Shown here piece by piece: positions 28,366 to 37,945 of a DNA stretch of 64,000 nt. The stretch comes from Paramoeba atlantica (Eukaryota > Discosea). The notes under the pieces were generated by a model. It was not told where the DNA came from and ran no database searches. It worked only from the letters and a program-made list of their open reading frames with translations. The stretch covers positions 62,001-126,000 of the forward strand of contig CDRNVI010000016.1 of the NCBI GenBank assembly GCA_977017575.1, given 5' to 3'. Every line of letters begins with the position of its first letter. Within the stretch, counting starts at the first letter, position 1. Position numbers and translations under genes: made by a program.

Positions 28366-30902
28366 ACAAACACCCGTGCCGCCTTTCAGACAGCGACGCC
28401 ATCGATTACACCCCCCCACCAACAGCGCCCTTACAGGTAGATGAAGCGACAGTCGCGAAAACCATCAAAAGCTTTCACCGAGGCTCCTCCGCCGGAACCA
28501 TGGGCCTACGCCCAGAACACCTACAAGTGGCACTCCTAGCGCAGGTAGACAACACTACGAAACCTCTCAAAGCTATTACAAACCTCGTAAATCACCTTCT
28601 AGCCGGTAAAGCCCCTCTAGAGGTTCAACCGTATTTCGCCGGAGCCAGACTTTGCGCCTTAGAAAAGGGCGAAAACGACGTCCGACCCATAGCTGCGGGG
28701 GAAACTATTCGTCGATTGGTCAGCAAAACTGCGTGCAACGTAGTTAAAGCCAAGGCAAGCGGCATATTCGCAGGGCTACAGTTCGGAGTGGCGACACCAG
28801 TCGGAGCTGAACGCATAATCCACACTTGTCGACAAGCCATGGCCATCCACACTGATAACCCTGACTTTGTTCTTTGCAAAGTAGACCTCAGAAACGCCTT
28901 TAACAACGTTAGCAGAACCGCCTTCCTGAAGCTTGTAAGCGAGCACTTCCCAGAATTATTCCCATGGGCAAGCTGGTGCTATACCACCACTAGTGCATTG
29001 ACTTACCGAACCCACACGCTCCTATCGGACGAAGGTGTCCAACAAGGGGACCCCCTCGGACCTCTTTTCTTCTCCCTGGTCGCCCTGGAATTAGCAAACG
29101 AAATCAATCACCAGGCCGACTTGGACCTACAATTATGGTACCTTGACGACGGGGTTCTCATAGGCAAGGCCCAAGACACCAGAAATGCACTGGACACGAT
29201 CGCCAGGGTAGGCCCTCGCTGGGGCTTGCACTTAAACATGTCGAAGTGTGAAATCATTACCTCCCCTGCCTCGGCTAACGTGACAAATTTGTTTCCCGAC
29301 ATACCGGACACCAAAATCAACGTACGTGGCGACTTTAGCGTTCTAGGAAGTCCGATTGGATCCCCAGAGTATTGCTCCGAATACCTGACAACGCACGCCA
29401 TTGAACCAGCAGAAACGGCGTTAGAAGCTATAACTAGAATCAAAGACCCACAGGTTTCAATGGCGCTTATTCGGCAATGCGCCGGGTTCTGCAAAATGGT
29501 CCACGCTCTCCGCACGACCCCACCACAATCACTTACACTTTTATGCGAGCGTCTGGATGATTTTCTCATGCACGCGGTAGAGTCATGTTTATGCCCCTTG
29601 CCTCCCTCTGCACGGTCCCAAATTCAGCGCCTGAAAAAACACGGAGGATTCGGGTTACGGTCAGCATCCTTTCACGCAACCTCAGCCTACGTTTCCTCGG
29701 TTGCTTTTGCAGCAGACATGGACTCTTGGGATCCATCCGAAGTAGAAGGCTTTCTATCATCTATTGACGACATAAACGCGAAGGTTGGCACCAAGCTTCT
29801 CAACTCAAGTGGCCGTGTGTGCACTATCCCGCACCACAAATGCGAAGAATTTCCTCCGAGGCATCGCCCCGCAAAGCGCCCACGCCAGCCGGATACCCAT
29901 GATCCTACTTCATCTGCGAATCCCCCTTCCCTTCCACACGATCGCCCCCCCTTGTCACCCGATGATCTCCCCCCTACGTCATGCCCATTGTATGCAACGG
30001 AGGATTGCTTTGACGCGAAGCTGCCGGACTGGGCGAAAAAGGGTATCCCCCGCCAAAGGGACATAAGCCACGCGATTTCGGCTACGGAATTTTCGCGAGC
30101 TTATGAAAAGGCTGACGCCAGGACTCGCGCACGTTGGGTCTCCCAGAGCGGGAAAGGGGCCAATAGCTGGGCTTTCGTAACGCCATCCAAAGACACTGGT
30201 CACGCCTTCACCCCAACAGAATTCCGTACCTTGTCCCGCTGGTGGTTGGGGGTACCAGTCTACGGGGAAGAATCAAAATGCCCCAGGGAGAACTGCACGC
30301 TCCCCCTTGACATACACGGAGACCATGCTCTCACGTGTAAGCATGGGGAAGGTATCATCCGGCGACACCACTCGTTAGTCGATCAGTTCGCTGCCACCTG
30401 CAGCCAGGCCCACCTAGCACCCCAGCGCGAGAAAAGCCTCGGGAATAGGGGCCCAGGGGGTGCCTTGACCAGACCGGGGGACGTCTTCATGCCGAGCCTC
30501 TTCCTCGGAAAACCTATAGTGCTTGACTTCGCGGTCACTCACGCCCAGCAATCAAAATACACGGACACAGTCCGAAATGCTAGCTGGGTGGCCGCGGGGT
30601 CTTTCGCTGAGCACTACGCCTCCGACCAGAAAGCTCGACAGCGCCGTGAATCTGAGTCGGCGGGAAGCGACTTCACAGCAATGGTCGTAGAGAGCTACGG
30701 CTCTTGGAGCTCTAGTGCCTTAGCAGTACTTCGGAAAGTAGGAGAACGTCGGGCCAAAGCGTCCAACGGCATCCTCAGTGACGGAGCAGCTACGCTACAG
30801 CTCGTCACAGACTTGAACATAACGCTGATGCGTCGCCAGGCACGTATGATGATATCAAGAATGCCGGTAGACGACCTTCCCACTCCGCTGATCGAGCAAT
30901 AG
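28366..30902 (+). CDS. REL LINE family A ORF, copy A3, 5'-truncated
   Basis: The frame is open from the junction with the A-tract (KHPCRLSD, matching EKHPNPH of the full-length copy). A likely internal Met (MGLRPEHLQ) is at 28500 but is not a true start. It has RPIAAGETIRRLV, VDLRNAFNNV, QQGDPLGPLFF, WYLDDGVLIG, the CCHC finger and the REL box RPGDVF..LDFAVTHA, and ends with TAG at 30900. It includes about 280 nt of RT upstream of where copy A1 begins. From 28650 it is almost base-for-base the same as 3469-5722. Confidence 0.88.
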
Positions 30903-31415
30903 CTTGGTAACGGAGTAAGTAGCCCTCGTGGGATAATCGTTTCCTAACCACACCGTTGTCGGCACAGGCCCACGTTAGCGCCCTCGGAAACAACTGATCT
31001 GGAAGCTAGTCGAGTCGACAGAGTCTATGCTCACGCCTAGCTCGCCGAGGGCTAGGTACCCCAAGTGAGGTAGTACACGGGTAGTGAATCTCCTCCCCGT
31101 CGACCAGCTTCCTGTTTCGCGACCGTGTCGCTGTCGACACAGGCCCGCGCCTGCGCCCTCCCATATAACAAGGGAAGGGTCCACAAGTCAGGCCGTGGTG
31201 AGGTCGAAAGACCCGGTCCGGAACGCGCGGATGGATTGGGCGTGGATTGCTTCCTTTTTTATTATTATTGTTATCAGAATCATAAATAACTTAAGGCAGG
31301 TTGAATTACTAGTTTTGGGCTACAACATGTGAAATTGCTAATTTGATTGCTTGTTTACAAATCATATACCCCCCCCAATGGACCTTCATGGTTCATGTAT
31401 TGGGTAATAAAAAAA
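30903..31415 (+). other. Family A 3' UTR plus repeat P copy ending in an A-run
   Basis: It follows 5723-6228 with very few differences, including the hairpins and the join into repeat P at about 31254. It ends after GGGTAAT with seven As, where a family B LINE fragment begins. The shared UTR/P junction in A1 and A3 shows that the two copies descend from one joined sequence. Confidence 0.72.
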
Positions 31416-31934
31416 TTATGCTCCAAAGCAGGCTTGCCTTCCGTCATTGAACCGCGTATTCATTCATCATACTATTGTACCAAATGCAAATGCACCATCT
31501 CCGCGGAAGTGTCAGAACAACACCCGTGTAAAGCTCGACGAATACGTTCCAGCCCAGATATTGCCATTATGTGGCCTCACATGTGCGAGGTCCTATACGA
31601 TTTCACAGTCGTCCACACTTGCTGCACGAGCTACGTCAAACAGACCAGCAACGCTCTCTTACAACAAGCAATCGACCGAAAGATCAAGAAATATGTCACT
31701 GAAAAAGGCGTTGATAGCGATTCTTTTCGATGTTTGGCCACTACAGACTGTGGCCTTCTGCACAGCGATACAAAAGCCCTTTTGAAAGCACTCGCTCACC
31801 GTGCCCAAGCGAATTACGAAAATGTACGTCATGCTCTTCAACTTGAAATCGAGAAGATGGGGGCATATACCGTAGTATCTCAACTGCGTGAATATATTCC
31901 GAAAGAAACCTGGATAGGAGGACTTCGGTTTTAG
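31416..31934 (+). CDS. REL LINE family B fragment: C-terminal REL nuclease
   Basis: 5'-truncated. It starts at CSKAGLPSVIEPR and keeps the Cys pair CTKCKC, the REL box RSSPDIAIMW then YDFTVVHTCC, ATTDCGLLHSDTKALL, and the terminal VVSQLREYIP block. It ends with TAG at 31932. It is open over its length but lacks the RT, so it cannot move on its own. The next 180 bp are AT-rich 3' UTR with a GTT run. Confidence 0.8.
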   Translation, partial: LCSKAGLPSVIEPRIHSSYYCTKCKCTISAEVSEQHPCKARRIRSSPDIAIMWPHMCEVLYDFTVVHTCCTSYVKQTSNALLQQAIDRKIKKYVTEKGVDSDSFRCLATTDCGLLHSDTKALLKALAHRAQANYENVRHALQLEIEKMGAYTVVSQLREYIPKETWIGGLRF

Positions 31935-32114
31935 ACACCCCAGAAGCCCAACTCAAATTTTTATTATGGATATTCATATTGTTGTTGTTGTTGGATATTC
32001 ATATTATTTTCATTAATAGATCTTGTGAAGGTAATCGAAGCGTACACGTAAAAAAACATAAAAGTATACGGATTGAAATTCAGGAGGGATTAGTGGTATT
32101 TAGATGACGGCATT

Positions 32115-32744
32115 CTTCGTCTGATGATTGACGATGAAGTGTCATGTATAAATCTGTTTCACATGATATGTGATCTGTTAAAAAAAAAAAGGCACTTCGT
32201 TAAGATGTTACTATCCTCAAAAAATGCGATAACGCACGTGTCGGGATGCGTCCAATGTACCGGAAACAATTCAACAATGAAACACCATCACATGGTCAAG
32301 CGGCTGTACGATCTAAGCACGAAAGCAGGGGTGCCATGCGAACTTGAACCTAGAGGCTTTGTTTCCCTTAAATGTATTACGTGCGGAGAGCAGGTGGACT
32401 ACGATCGTAAAACTGAGCATCAGAGAGTATGTGGATCAAAAGGTTTTCATCGATCAGGACCAGATTTAGCCATACACTGGGCCGAAGGGGTGATGTACTA
32501 TGATTTCACAATTGTCCACGAATTGTCGCAATCACACCTGCACAAAACAGGCGCCCGATTGATGAAGGATGCAATCACTAGGAAGCGAAACTCGTACGTC
32601 AACTCAGGCTTGATTCCGGACAACCAATTCGAATGCATTCCAATGTTGTCCGGAGGTGCTGCGCATGCCAACACCAAGGCACTCCTTCATTCATTGGCCG
32701 ATCCTATCCTATCCTATCCTATAAGACCGATTTGCATCGGTTAA
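32115..32744 (+). pseudogene. REL LINE family C fragment with internal deletion
   Basis: It opens with a piece of RT (LMIDDEVSCINLFHM), then after an 11-nt A-run jumps to the C-terminal finger (HVSGCVQCTGNNST). It goes on to the REL part: EPRGFVSLKC, RSGPDLAIHW, YDFTIVHELS and LSGGAAHANTKALL. The catalytic RT core is missing. The frame runs into CCTAT repeats near 32705 and ends shortly after. This looks like an aberrant retroposed copy. Confidence 0.7.
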
Positions 32745-32769
32745 GAACACATCCGTTTTTGTCGTCGCT

Positions 32770-33260
32770 TCGACGTACCGCGCATCCATTCTTCGTTTTT
32801 CTGTACTAAGTGCAAGTGTTCCATCTCAGCGGAAGTAGCTGAACATCATCCTTGCAAAGCACGCCGTATTCGTTCAGGTCCAGATCTGGCCATCATGTGG
32901 CCTCACATGGGTGAGGTACTCTACGACTTCACAATAGTACATACGTGCTGCTCAAGCTACGCAAAACACACCAGCTCTGCCCTTATGCAGCAGGTCTCCG
33001 ACAGAAAATATAAGAAATACGTTACTGAGAAGGGTGTCGATAGCGATTCGTTTAAGTGTCTGGCTGCAACAGATTGCGGCCTTCTACATGACGATACTAA
33101 GGCTTTGCTGAAGGCTCTCTCACAAAGAGCGAAACTTAAATATGAAAGCGTGCGCAATGCTTTCCAGCTCGAAATCGAAAAAATGTCAGCGTACACGGTA
33201 GTGTCGCAGCTCCGAGACTACATTCCAGCAGAGAAGTGGATGAGTGAATTGCGCCTATAA
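32770..33260 (+). pseudogene. REL LINE family B fragment: C-terminal nuclease
   Basis: 5'-truncated, starting near RIHSSFFCTKCKCSISAEV. It has the RSGPDLAIMW and YDFTIVHTCC nuclease boxes and ends EKWMSELRL with TAA. The first 70 bases look identical to 40770-40840 of copy B1, while the rest has drifted. That suggests local gene conversion or a template switch. Confidence 0.72.
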
Positions 33261-33734
33261 GATATATTTAAAGTCTCTTTAAAGTAAAATTTGTAATCTA
33301 AATTTACGGGTATTTGAGAAAACCCAAATTCTTAACATATGACGGCAGCTCGTACACGTTCGACTATATGAAGATATTGTTATATAAAACCGAAAGACCA
33401 TAACATTCCCTTTTCAATAGTAGCCTGAGATCACCAACTCAGGGAAATTCTAATAGAATAAAAAAAAAAAAAAATACCTTCAATTTACGTTAGATTATTG
33501 AGGAGTTGGTGGAAAATTTGATTAAAAAAAAAAAAAAAAAGTTCATATGATTTAAGTCTGTCATTGTCGTCCCGTGTCCACGAAATAAACCTCTTCCCCC
33601 ACTCGCCCGAAGTATACGCACAGCTCCGACATTTTTTGGAGCCTCAAGACTATCAGAAAAGCACTATTCTTTAAGAAATCAAAAGTACAGAAAAGATACA
33701 AATTGGAATTATAAAGTCTGCGAAGAGATAGATT
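33261..33734 (+). other. AT-rich LINE debris with two A-tracts
   Basis: 3' UTR of the preceding family B fragment and a second scrap, with poly(A) runs at 33460-33474 and 33525-33540. No coding sequence recognised. Confidence 0.5.
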
Positions 33735-33922
33735 ATTATTGTTATCAGAATCATAAATAACTTAAGGCAGGTTGAATTACTAGTTTTGGGCTACAACATG
33801 TGAAATTGCTAATTTGATTGCTTGTTTACAAATCATATACCCCCCCAATGGACCTTCATGGTTCATGTATTGGGTAATATAGAGGCAATGCCGCGTTTCA
33901 AAAAAAAAAAAAAAAAAAAAAA
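33735..33922 (+). repeat. Repeat P copy with early poly(A)
   Basis: It matches 6070-6260 but the A-tract starts straight after GCCGCGTTTC, earlier than in the 6.1-kb copy. It lies just upstream of the full-length family A LINE. Confidence 0.65.
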
Positions 33923-33943
33923 TAGATAACGATAAAGATACAG

Positions 33944-33959
33944 TTTCTGTACCTTGTTG
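33944..33959 (+). promoter_or_regulatory. 16-nt shared 5' leader TTTCTGTACCTTGTTG
   Basis: The first 16 bases of full-length LINE A4. The same 16-mer starts three family B LINEs at 37713, 57619 and 61823. Flanks upstream are unrelated; downstream only T-richness is shared. Candidate spliced leader or internal promoter. Confidence 0.65.
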
Positions 33960-34003
33960 AATTATTTTTATTAACCCACTATTTTCCCTAGCAGGGTCTC
34001 ACC

Positions 34004-37000
34004 ATGCCACACGACGACCTCTTCGATGCGAATGCAGTACCCATGGACGACGACTCTTTCCGTCAGGAAGAAATTTCGCACAACACGGGTGCTTGGGACC
34101 AATTTGCAGGAAACGCACATTTAATTTCCGGTCAGAGCTCCTACGATGAACTCTTGTACACAACACCGATTCCCAAACATATCCCCAAACACTGGGCAAA
34201 AAGAGCCGCCAAGATCGCCGGAGAGGCTCCCACGCCGGACACGGGAAGAATGACGGAAGATGAAGAGACGAATCACTCCCTCGTCGTGGAAGCAAGCCCG
34301 AGAAACACACCGGAGGTTCCTGACGCCCAAGTACCTTCTCCAAACAAGGCCTCGAAGCGCAAGAACATAAATCCGGTACCGATCCCGCAGCACTGTACTC
34401 AGCGCGTATGCCCAGCTGAAGGATGCACTTGGAAGACTCCTCCTCACGGTGGGCAATGGCAAGCATTTTACAATCATGTGGCCCACCGACACGGAGAAAG
34501 CGTACCAACCACTTGGTGGGAGGGGGAGGGAAGATTTCTTTGCAAGGACTGCTGCAGGCACTACGATAAGAACAAGGAGAATTCTCACCCCAAACAGTGC
34601 AAAGGCCGTAACCACCCCGTGCGATCTCAAACCCCACCTAGGCCAACGACAAGTCTCGAAAATGCAACTGAAATTCCTCCAGAAAACATGCTACCAACGT
34701 TGAGCTCTATCTGCGCGCTGCCCATAAGCACATGCAAAGATGTCCCCCATTCCTGTAGGTTTCTATGGGCGAGCATTTTGACACAGGTCATGACATCTGC
34801 TGTGCAAGAAAACACAGTGGAGGCATGGACGTTACTGGCAATGCTCCCTAAATGCGTCTTACCTGCACCTTACCGAGGCGGTCGCAAAGGACACACGTCA
34901 TACTCTACATACGTGGAAAAAAGCATGGAACTCTGGCTAGAAGGGGAGTACCTCTTGCTCTGGGAACAGGCCCTAAAGGATCACGCCAAAAAACGCTCCA
35001 AGCCTAGAAGTTCCGAAAATGAAGAAGAAAGAGCGGCAATCAGGGCAGAAATACTGTCACGTCAAGGGGAATACTCTAGGGGAATAGCCGCTCTAACCGC
35101 AGCACCCATGGCGCCGGACAACGAGGAGACCCTTGCGAAGCTTCTAGAAAAGCACCCAAATCCTCACGAAAACCCACTTGAGAACGATCTTCCACCGATT
35201 GAGGGTAATCCCCTGCGTCTGGAGGAAGTGGAAGTCAGGAAAGCGGTCGAAAGTTTTCGCAGAGGGTCTTCTGCCGGAACAATGGGTCTACGTCCAGAAC
35301 ACATCCAGGCCGCCATTTTGGAACACGCCGACAAGAAGGTGGGTCCTCTTTCGTCCCTCACTCGCCTCGTGAACCACATGCTCCAAGGAAAGGCACCGCC
35401 AGAGGTACAACTGTTCTACGCTGGAGCCCGTCTCTGCGCTCTGGAGAAAGGTGAAGAAGATGTCCGACCCATAGCAGCAGGCGAAACCCTCAGACGTCTA
35501 GTAAGCAAAGCGGCATGCGTCGCCGTAAAGGAGAAGGCTGAAACTTTATTCCGGGGAAGACAGTATGGTGTGGCTGCATCCGCGGGGGCCGAACGAGTAA
35601 TTCATCTGTGCCGGAAAACAATGCTAAACAACATGGGGAGCGACAGTCTTGTTCTCTGTAAGGTAGACCTCAGAAATGCGTTCAACAACGTCAGCAGGCC
35701 TGTCTTCACTTTGCTCACACGTCTCAATTTTCCAGAACTTTCACCCTGGGTGGAATGGTGCTACACAAACCCGAGTTGTCTTACCTACGGGAATCACTTC
35801 CTATCCTCAGCCGAAGGCGTCCAGCAAGGTGACCCATTGGGTCCGCTTCTCTTCTCTCTAGTCCTTTCTGGGGTAACCGAGGAAATATCATCCCGATCAA
35901 ACCTAGATTCGCAACTATGGTATTTGGACGACGGAGTTCTCATGGGGGAGGCGGCGGAGGTTCGAAAGGCGCTTGATGTTTTTTCCGAGGTTGGTTCACA
36001 ATGCGGGCTATTTCTGAATCCGAACAAGTGTGAAATAATAACGCCACCTGCCTCAGCCCATCACACGACTTTATTTCCGGAAATACCTACCGCCAAAATT
36101 CGTGTTGACGGGAATTTCGATATTCTCGGATCCCCGATTGGGTCTGCGGAGCACTGCGCGGAGTTCCTAATGTCTCACGCCATCGAACCCGCACGCGAGA
36201 CTCTCGCAGCAATAGGGCTAATAGGCGATCCACAAGTTGCCATCGCCCTCATCCGCCAGTGCACTGGCTTCTGCCAAATGGTGTACGCTCTCCGCACCAC
36301 ACCCCCCCAGGCTCTTTTTCAACTTTGTAGCCTACTAGACGAAACCGTTCTTAAAGCTGTCGAGTGGGCACTTTTCCCCCTGGAACCCCACGCGCGTGAC
36401 CAAATCCAACGAAGGAAACGCCACGGAGGTTTCGGCCTTAGGTCTGCAACACTCCACGCGACAGCCGCTTACGTTTCTTCCGTCGCGCACGCCGCCGACA
36501 TAGACGACTGGGATCCTACAGAGGCTGATGGATTCGCCATTTCGGTACAAGACGTAAACCGTAAAGCAGGAGTAGCGCTAGTGGATCCCAACACGGGGCG
36601 CACACCCAAGCAGGACAAGCCACTCCCATACTCAGGCCACCATCACAACTTCCTCCCGAAAAGGAAACGCCCACGGAGCACTCAAAACAAAATGGAAGCG
36701 GACAGGGCAACCGCGCCGGAGATGGTCATCCCTCGACAGCAGCAACTCAGCCAGGCTATCTCACAGCAGGAATTCACCACAGCATACGAGCAGGCTGACC
36801 CTCGCACTCGCGCACGGTGGGTTTCAGAGTCGGGTAAGGGAGCAGGTAGCTGGGCTTTCGTGACGCCCTCTAGGAGCAAAGGATACGCCTTCACACCAAC
36901 AGAGTTCCGCACGCTGTCCCGCTGGTGGCTGGGATCCGACATCTATCAAGAAGATCGCCCTTGCCCAGCGAAGGGATGCATATTACCTCTGCAGAAAAAT

Positions 37001-37582
37001 GGGGAACATGCATTGTTATGTAAGAACGGACATGGCCTCATCACCCGTCACAACGCGGTCTGTGAGCAATTCACAGCATTCTGCAGAAAAGCCGACATAG
37101 CTCCGCAAAGGGAGAAAAGCCTGGGAAATCGTGGTCCAAGAGGGGGTCTCACCAGACCTGCTGACGTGTTTCTCCCGAATTACACCCTGGGAAGTGGTAT
37201 GGTGTTAGACTTCGCAGTCACCCACGCACAGCAACTAAAGTATTTGGACTCTGTCCGGAATGCTAGCTGGGTGGCTGCGGGATCTTTCGCTGAACACTAC
37301 TCAGCAACGAAGGATAAACAACGCCAGGAAGCGGAGGAAGCGAAATTACTTTTTACGGCCATGGTAGTTGAATCCTTTGGCTCGTGGAGTAAAAGCGCGA
37401 TGGCTGTTTTGTGGAAGGTGGGGGCGTTACGCGCAAACGCGTCAAACGGTCTACTCACAGACACTCAAGCCCGAAATGACCTTCTCAAAGAGCTGAACGT
37501 GGCTCTCATGCGCTCCCAGGCCCGGATGATGGTCTCTAGGATAGTCGTCAGTGACCCTGACGCTCCCCTGGAAGGGGCCTAA
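34004..37582 (+). CDS. REL LINE family A ORF, full length: zinc fingers, RT, REL endonuclease
   Basis: 1192 residues from the ATG at 34004, 44 nt after the leader; a good pyrimidine-AG tract lies just before it. Order: acidic N-terminus; two zinc fingers (CPAEGC at about residue 136 with HVAHRH, then CKDCC); CVLPAPYRGGRKG; RT with VDLRNAFNNV (about 550), QQGDPLGPLLF and WYLDDGVLMG (about 640); a linker; CCHC finger CPAKGC..GEHALLC (about 987); and REL box RPADVF..LDFAVTHA (about 1050-1070). All known catalytic residues of RT and nuclease are present with no stop, so it looks able to make a full protein. It would nick DNA and prime reverse transcription at the nick. Clade is R2/NeSL/CRE-like, not fixed. 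Confidence 0.92.
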   Translation: MPHDDLFDANAVPMDDDSFRQEEISHNTGAWDQFAGNAHLISGQSSYDELLYTTPIPKHIPKHWAKRAAKIAGEAPTPDTGRMTEDEETNHSLVVEASPRNTPEVPDAQVPSPNKASKRKNINPVPIPQHCTQRVCPAEGCTWKTPPHGGQWQAFYNHVAHRHGESVPTTWWEGEGRFLCKDCCRHYDKNKENSHPKQCKGRNHPVRSQTPPRPTTSLENATEIPPENMLPTLSSICALPISTCKDVPHSCRFLWASILTQVMTSAVQENTVEAWTLLAMLPKCVLPAPYRGGRKGHTSYSTYVEKSMELWLEGEYLLLWEQALKDHAKKRSKPRSSENEEERAAIRAEILSRQGEYSRGIAALTAAPMAPDNEETLAKLLEKHPNPHENPLENDLPPIEGNPLRLEEVEVRKAVESFRRGSSAGTMGLRPEHIQAAILEHADKKVGPLSSLTRLVNHMLQGKAPPEVQLFYAGARLCALEKGEEDVRPIAAGETLRRLVSKAACVAVKEKAETLFRGRQYGVAASAGAERVIHLCRKTMLNNMGSDSLVLCKVDLRNAFNNVSRPVFTLLTRLNFPELSPWVEWCYTNPSCLTYGNHFLSSAEGVQQGDPLGPLLFSLVLSGVTEEISSRSNLDSQLWYLDDGVLMGEAAEVRKALDVFSEVGSQCGLFLNPNKCEIITPPASAHHTTLFPEIPTAKIRVDGNFDILGSPIGSAEHCAEFLMSHAIEPARETLAAIGLIGDPQVAIALIRQCTGFCQMVYALRTTPPQALFQLCSLLDETVLKAVEWALFPLEPHARDQIQRRKRHGGFGLRSATLHATAAYVSSVAHAADIDDWDPTEADGFAISVQDVNRKAGVALVDPNTGRTPKQDKPLPYSGHHHNFLPKRKRPRSTQNKMEADRATAPEMVIPRQQQLSQAISQQEFTTAYEQADPRTRARWVSESGKGAGSWAFVTPSRSKGYAFTPTEFRTLSRWWLGSDIYQEDRPCPAKGCILPLQKNGEHALLCKNGHGLITRHNAVCEQFTAFCRKADIAPQREKSLGNRGPRGGLTRPADVFLPNYTLGSGMVLDFAVTHAQQLKYLDSVRNASWVAAGSFAEHYSATKDKQRQEAEEAKLLFTAMVVESFGSWSKSAMAVLWKVGALRANASNGLLTDTQARNDLLKELNVALMRSQARMMVSRIVVSDPDAPLEGA

Positions 37583-37712
37583 GGGATTTCGGGAATACCC
37601 ACTGGGACATAAACCGCTGGTCCGGATGCTGGTCGGTGCCGACAGGGTCTATGCTCACGCCTAGTCCGTCAGGGCTAGGTACCCCAAGTGAGGTAGGACA
37701 AGGGTAGGGAAC

Positions 37713-37728
37713 TTTCTGTACCTTGTTG
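37713..37728 (+). promoter_or_regulatory. 16-nt shared 5' leader of LINE B1
   Basis: Same 16-mer as at 33944, at the 5' end of LINE B1. The first TTT overlaps the end of the TSD GGGAACTTT, so the element's own part may start at CTGTACC. Confidence 0.65.
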
Positions 37729-37759
37729 ATTCATTTTAATTTTCTATTTTTCTACGCTT

Positions 37760-37927
37760 ATGACACGCCTTTCTCGTACGTCTTCTCGTTTAGATTCCGA
37801 AAACACGCGCAAAAAGGGCAGCAGAACAACAGTGAACAACGGGAAGTCTCACGGGAGAGTTGAAAAACAACGTACTCAACGAGATCAAAGCAAGACGAAC
37901 GGAATAAAGGTAGCAGAAGAATCATGA
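37760..37927 (+). CDS. Short frame at the 5' end of LINE B1, ended by TGA
   Basis: 55 codons from the first ATG after the leader, Arg/Lys/Ser-rich, in the same frame as the main ORF. It is separated from it only by TGA at 37925-37927 and six codons. Related copies at 57673 and 61863 start with an ATG and run straight into the NWADHE domain. The TGA is therefore probably a recent nonsense change in one continuous ORF, although an upstream ORF is possible. Confidence 0.55.
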   Translation: MTRLSRTSSRLDSENTRKKGSRTTVNNGKSHGRVEKQRTQRDQSKTNGIKVAEES

Positions 37928-37945
37928 TCGCACACGGAGACACCA

